Part shown: positions 13,962-16,968 of the stretch, in pieces
Layout of the letters: every line of letters starts with the position of its first letter
How positions within the stretch are numbered: the stretch's first letter is position 1
Assembly: GCA_017354515.1 (NCBI GenBank)
Contig: JAFMQT010000035.1
Coordinates: forward strand, 1 to 16,968
Origin: Nocardia sp.
GTDB lineage: Bacteria > Actinomycetota > Actinomycetes > Mycobacteriales > Mycobacteriaceae
Length of the DNA: 16,968 nucleotides
Reading direction: 5' to 3'
Translations under genes and position numbers: made by a program
Notes under the pieces: generated by a model
The model's input: only the letters and a program-made list of their open reading frames with translations
Databases searched by the model: none
What the model was told of the DNA's origin: nothing

Positions 13962-14738
13962 ATGAGTGACATTGCGGGTTCCTTCGCGGTGAATGCGAAG
14001 ACTCAGCGCTTGTTCGTCTGGAGTGGTATCGCCGCTGTGCCACTGATGTTCGGCGGTCTGTTACTTGCGCGGGTGCTTCCTCCGCACAATGCAACCTGGA
14101 GCGCGGAGCGCATCGTCGAGATATACACCCGGCATCCGACGTTGGTTCAGCTCGGATGTGTGCTGATGATGGTCGGATTCGCCTTTTGGGGATGGTGGAC
14201 CGCTTCCATATCATTGTGGGTGTGGCGAACGGAGTCCCGTCGGTTTCCCATTCTTACCTTCGCGACACTCGTCCTTACCGCCATCAATACGATGGTCGTC
14301 GAGCTGATGTCGATCTCCTTCGCGGTGACCGGGTTCCGTGCCGGGCACATCTCTCCCGAGATCACCTTGACGCTCAACGATGTCTCATGGTTCTTGTACT
14401 ACTACACGTGGCCGCCGTACGTGCTGTGGCTCATTGCCATCGCGATCGCCATGCTGCGAGACAAGAATCAGCCGGCGATTTTCCCGCGCTGGCTCGGCTG
14501 GCTCACACTGGCCGAATGCGTAACAATTTTTCCCAACGCCATCCAGACATTCCATTTCGCGGAGAACGGACCGTTCGCCTGGGACGGTTTCGTCACATGC
14601 TGGCTGGTGGCGGGCTTCCATGGGCCCTGGACGTTCTTGGTCGCCTACTACATCCTGAAAGCGGTCAAGCGGGAGGAGAAAGTGCCGAATCCATCATCAT
14701 CGGCGAAACAAGTTCCGGTGGAAGTGTACGTTCAGTAA
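13962..14738 (+). CDS. Polytopic membrane protein of unknown function
   Basis: I do not recognise the family. The 258-aa product has about six hydrophobic segments: 17-39, 60-88, 97-122, 142-164, 177-196 and 208-234. They are rich in Trp and aromatic residues, such as FWGWWTASISLWVW and WFLYYYTWPPYVLW. The tail is short, polar and lysine-bearing (KREEKVPNPSSSAK). No transporter or enzyme motif is visible. ATG 13962 is preferred to an in-frame upstream start because AAAGGTG lies about 8 nt before it and the hydrophobic core begins after it. The gene stands behind the TTGACA promoter and is followed after 130 nt by the lipase gene on the same strand. Confidence 0.8.
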   Translation: MSDIAGSFAVNAKTQRLFVWSGIAAVPLMFGGLLLARVLPPHNATWSAERIVEIYTRHPTLVQLGCVLMMVGFAFWGWWTASISLWVWRTESRRFPILTFATLVLTAINTMVVELMSISFAVTGFRAGHISPEITLTLNDVSWFLYYYTWPPYVLWLIAIAIAMLRDKNQPAIFPRWLGWLTLAECVTIFPNAIQTFHFAENGPFAWDGFVTCWLVAGFHGPWTFLVAYYILKAVKREEKVPNPSSSAKQVPVEVYVQ

Positions 14739-14868
14739 CGACGAGAACAAGCCACTCCGCAAATAGAAACCCAGAAATAACCCTGCGGTTGTGACGCACT
14801 GACACCCGCATGGGAGACGGCGCATCGTTGTCGTTCTCACCGTCAGCGTTGACGAACAGGAGAATTCT

Positions 14869-16173
14869 GTGCACTTCCGACGAACCGGTTTGGTGGGGCT
14901 GGCCGCAGTTCTGATATTTGCGCCCGGGGTGCTGGGCATCGGTCCCGCGACGGCTGAACCCGCTGCCGCGCCGGCCGCCGCGAGCGACTTCTACCAAATT
15001 CCATCCGCAATGCCTGGCATCGACGGCGCTGTGATCAAAACCGAGCCCGTTGCTCTGCTGGCAGGGTCGCCACTGGCAGCACTCGCCTTCCCGGCGTCTG
15101 CGACGCGGATCATGTACCAGAGCGCAGACACCTACGGTGCACCAGTCGCCACCACCGGAATTGTGCTGAATCCGGCTGCGCCATGGGGTGGTTCGGGGCC
15201 TCGGCCGCTGGTGAGCGTGGCGGTCGGGACGCACGGCGAAGGCGATGCGTGCGCACCGTCACGTCTGCTCGCCGACGGAGTGACCGTCGACGAATCCGGA
15301 GCTCCGGCATTCGAAATGGAAATGGCCGATATTGCCGCGTTGCTCTCTCGCGGGATCGCGGTGGTGGTCTCCGATTATCAGGGCCTGGGAACCGGATTGG
15401 TTCATACCTATCTGCAACCGGTCCCGGAAGCGCATGCGGTGCTCGATGCGGCGCGAGCAGCGATCCGGACGGGTGTTGTGAAACCGAATGCCCCCGTCGG
15501 CGTTTGGGGCATTTCCCAGGGCGGACAAGCCGCCGGCGCGACGGCGGAACGAGCCGCCGGCTACGCTCCCGACGTCGATCTGGTGGGTACGGTGGTGGCT
15601 GCGCCACCGGTGAGCGTGACCGCGACAATGCGAAATGTCGACGGCAAGTTCCTCAGCGGTGCGATCGGTTTCTTTGTCAACGGTCTCCTGGCAAGTCATC
15701 CCGAACTCACCGAATCGATCATCAGCAAACTGAATCCGGCCGGGATGGATTTTCTTCGTGAGACAGCCCAGCAATGCGCCGTGGGGATCATGTTGACCCG
15801 GTCCTTCGGGCCCACGTCGAAATTCACTGTCAGTGGGCAGCCCCTCACCGACGTGCTCGAGTCGGATCCGGCGATCCGCCGGGTGCTGGGCAGCCTGGAC
15901 CTGCGTAACGGTGCCGTGCCGGACAAACCTGTTCTGCTCATGCAGAACGTCCACGACGATGTCGTGATCCCCGCCCTGACCCGGCAACTCGCCGACCACT
16001 GGTGTTCAAACGGGGCAACCGTCGAGTATCCGGACAAGGTGGATACTCCGCCGCTGCTCCCGCAGATCGGAATCCTCGGTCACGCAGCGATAACTGCCGG
16101 CTTCGACGAAACCGTCCAATGGCTGGTCGATCGGTTCACCGGGCATAGTGTTCCGCGCGGATGCACCGCCTGA
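14869..16173 (+). CDS. Secreted LIP-family lipase/esterase
   Basis: The 434-aa product has a Sec signal peptide: RR, a hydrophobic core GLVGLAAVLIFAPGVLG, and a probable cleavage after ATA at about residue 29. The mature part is an alpha/beta hydrolase of the secretory lipase (LIP) family. The nucleophile is S216 in WGISQGG, the acid is D363 or D364 in NVHDDVVIP, and the histidine is H405 in ILGHAAI. Early family blocks FYQIPSAMPG and ATRIMYQSADTYGAPVATTGIV are also present. It should hydrolyse lipid esters outside the membrane, as relatives in Nocardia and mycobacteria do; the exact substrate is unknown. GTG 14869 follows AGGAG by 7 nt. Four or more cysteines in the mature part fit an exported protein. 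Confidence 0.94.
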   Translation: MHFRRTGLVGLAAVLIFAPGVLGIGPATAEPAAAPAAASDFYQIPSAMPGIDGAVIKTEPVALLAGSPLAALAFPASATRIMYQSADTYGAPVATTGIVLNPAAPWGGSGPRPLVSVAVGTHGEGDACAPSRLLADGVTVDESGAPAFEMEMADIAALLSRGIAVVVSDYQGLGTGLVHTYLQPVPEAHAVLDAARAAIRTGVVKPNAPVGVWGISQGGQAAGATAERAAGYAPDVDLVGTVVAAPPVSVTATMRNVDGKFLSGAIGFFVNGLLASHPELTESIISKLNPAGMDFLRETAQQCAVGIMLTRSFGPTSKFTVSGQPLTDVLESDPAIRRVLGSLDLRNGAVPDKPVLLMQNVHDDVVIPALTRQLADHWCSNGATVEYPDKVDTPPLLPQIGILGHAAITAGFDETVQWLVDRFTGHSVPRGCTA

Positions 16174-16295
16174 ACCGCGAAGAGGGTTCGCCGCGCCGGC
16201 GCACCGAGCGAGGGTGAGCACCGGAAAGGGCCGGACCGGCCGATCCCGCAGAACCGCGGTGCCACTGCGTGATCGGTGCCAGAATAGACAGAAGA

Positions 16296-16307
16296 TAGAT
16301 CAATCTA
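16296..16307 (+). promoter_or_regulatory. TAGAT-CA-ATCTA palindrome before the NTF2-like gene
   Basis: TAGAT (16296-16300) and ATCTA (16303-16307) form a perfect inverted repeat 37 bp before the next ATG. The same half-sites occur at 13832-13853 before the membrane-protein gene, which suggests one regulator for both. The rest of the 16174-16344 gap holds only a GGCCGG-A-CCGGCC palindrome (16229-16241), a weak terminator candidate for the lipase gene. Confidence 0.5.
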
Positions 16308-16344
16308 CCTAGCGATCCTCAGGGATCTCGACCTGGAGCGACTC

Positions 16345-16857
16345 ATGGCTGACCTGACACTTGAAGAGATGGAACAGATCCTCTACCGGCACGAGATGGC
16401 GGAGCTGTCGAAGGACCTCGATGCGACGATGGCGACGGTGGTCTCCAATCCGCACTACGAGTTCCCGTCGTGGGGCTGGGCGGCCGACGGTCCGGGGGCC
16501 GTTCGTGAGCACTACCGGCGCGCGCTCTCGGATGTCGACCGGGGTGATCCGGCCTCGAAGATGCGCGTCCACGGCGTCGGCCCGAACACTCTGTTCCGGG
16601 AAGCGTCGTTCTCGTTCAACCGAGAGAACGGCGAGCGGGTGACAGGTCAGTACCTCGCGGTCATCGAGTTCGACCCCGTCGAGCGGAAGGTCAAAAGCGA
16701 GCGTCAGTACGGCGACTCCCTCTTCGCCGAGTATCTCGCTCCGCACTGTGGCCCGGACTACGGCGAGATTGCCGGTGTCACGAGGCTCAACTCCAATATC
16801 GAGCCGATCACGCGCGAGGACATGTACGCCGAAGCCGGCCGCGCCTTGGACGGCTGA
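16345..16857 (+). CDS. NTF2/SnoaL-like fold protein
   Basis: The 170-aa product looks like an NTF2-like (SnoaL) alpha+beta cone protein. It opens with a helix pair (LEEMEQILYRHEMAELSKDL), then a 'TVVSNPHYEFPSWGWAADGP' pocket strand, a 'VREHYRRAL' helix, and paired strands TLFREASFSFNRENGERV and QYLAVIEFDPVERKVKSERQYGDS. Such folds include ester cyclases, hydratases and isomerases; no specific catalytic set can be assigned. ATG 16345 has GGAG 6-7 nt upstream (TGGAGCGACTC). It follows the lipase by 171 nt behind its own operator-like palindrome. Confidence 0.8.
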   Translation: MADLTLEEMEQILYRHEMAELSKDLDATMATVVSNPHYEFPSWGWAADGPGAVREHYRRALSDVDRGDPASKMRVHGVGPNTLFREASFSFNRENGERVTGQYLAVIEFDPVERKVKSERQYGDSLFAEYLAPHCGPDYGEIAGVTRLNSNIEPITREDMYAEAGRALDG

Positions 16858-16884
16858 GCTGCCGATGACGCGGTCGGACCGAAT

Positions 16885-16928
16885 ACCGAACGCGTGGACC
16901 GACCAGATCGTCGGATAGCGCGTTCGGT
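16885..16928. repeat. Nested hairpin, possible terminator
   Basis: ACCGAACGCG (16885-16894) pairs perfectly with CGCGTTCGGT (16919-16928). Inside it, CCGAC (16899-16903) pairs with GTCGG (16910-16914), leaving a symmetric 4x4 internal loop and a 6-nt top loop. It lies 28 bp after the NTF2-like stop. No T-run follows, so a terminator is likely only in the loose actinobacterial sense. Confidence 0.5.
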
Positions 16929-16968
16929 TAGTGGCTCCGTCCGGATGGGCGGTTCCTCAGGTCGCGTT

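Overview
The window is GC-rich, uses many GTG starts, and carries families typical of mycolic-acid actinomycetes: a deazaflavin (F420)-dependent nitroreductase-like protein, a TIGR03086/mycothiol-isomerase-fold protein, a secreted LIP-family lipase and several TetR regulators. I read it as chromosomal accessory DNA from a Nocardia-like actinobacterium. The genus is inference.

Layout. (1) 1-840: a tRNA-Leu(GAG) whose 3' half is overlapped on the opposite strand by the tail of a large serine-recombinase-type protein, then a long perfect hairpin and a small ABM-domain monooxygenase gene. (2) 896-3094, minus strand: a compact stress/detoxification operon SRPBCC(AHSA1)-ArsR-DUF899-PPOX-like. Its last gene has what looks like a one-base frameshift. 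The promoter carries TTGCA-type palindromes that fit an ArsR operator. (3) 3209-3366: a stub of a methionine aminopeptidase with its centre deleted. (4) 3651-9555, plus strand: a tightly packed six-gene operon of TetR, old yellow enzyme, SRPBCC protein, F420-type reductase, DUF4442 hotdog protein and a large molybdopterin oxidoreductase. This looks like one redox pathway using flavin, deazaflavin and molybdenum chemistry. The substrate cannot be read from the sequence. (5) 9763-9834: tRNA-Gln(CTG).

(6) 10023-12062, minus strand: a TIGR03086 protein, then a Wadjet anti-plasmid locus reduced by one deletion. Full-length jetD remains, directly preceded by the last 18 codons of jetC and the first 26 codons of jetA, joined at about position 11985. 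All of jetB and nearly all of jetA and jetC are gone. (7) 12252-13758: an SDR lacking the YxxxK catalytic pair, divergent from a TetR gene, with two matching inverted 15-bp sites in the shared promoter region. (8) 13806-16857, plus strand: a six-helix membrane protein behind a strong promoter overlapped by ATCTA/TAGAT palindromes, a secreted lipase, and an NTF2-like protein preceded by a related TAGAT-CA-ATCTA palindrome. A nested hairpin closes the window.

The theme is turnover: a recombinase tail on a tRNA, a metallopeptidase stub, a frameshifted oxidoreductase and a gutted defence operon lie among intact catabolic and regulatory modules. The clearest unexpected observation is the jetA/jetC deletion scar with surviving jetD. 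The most promising possibly undescribed system is the TetR-OYE-SRPBCC-F420-hotdog-molybdoenzyme operon.
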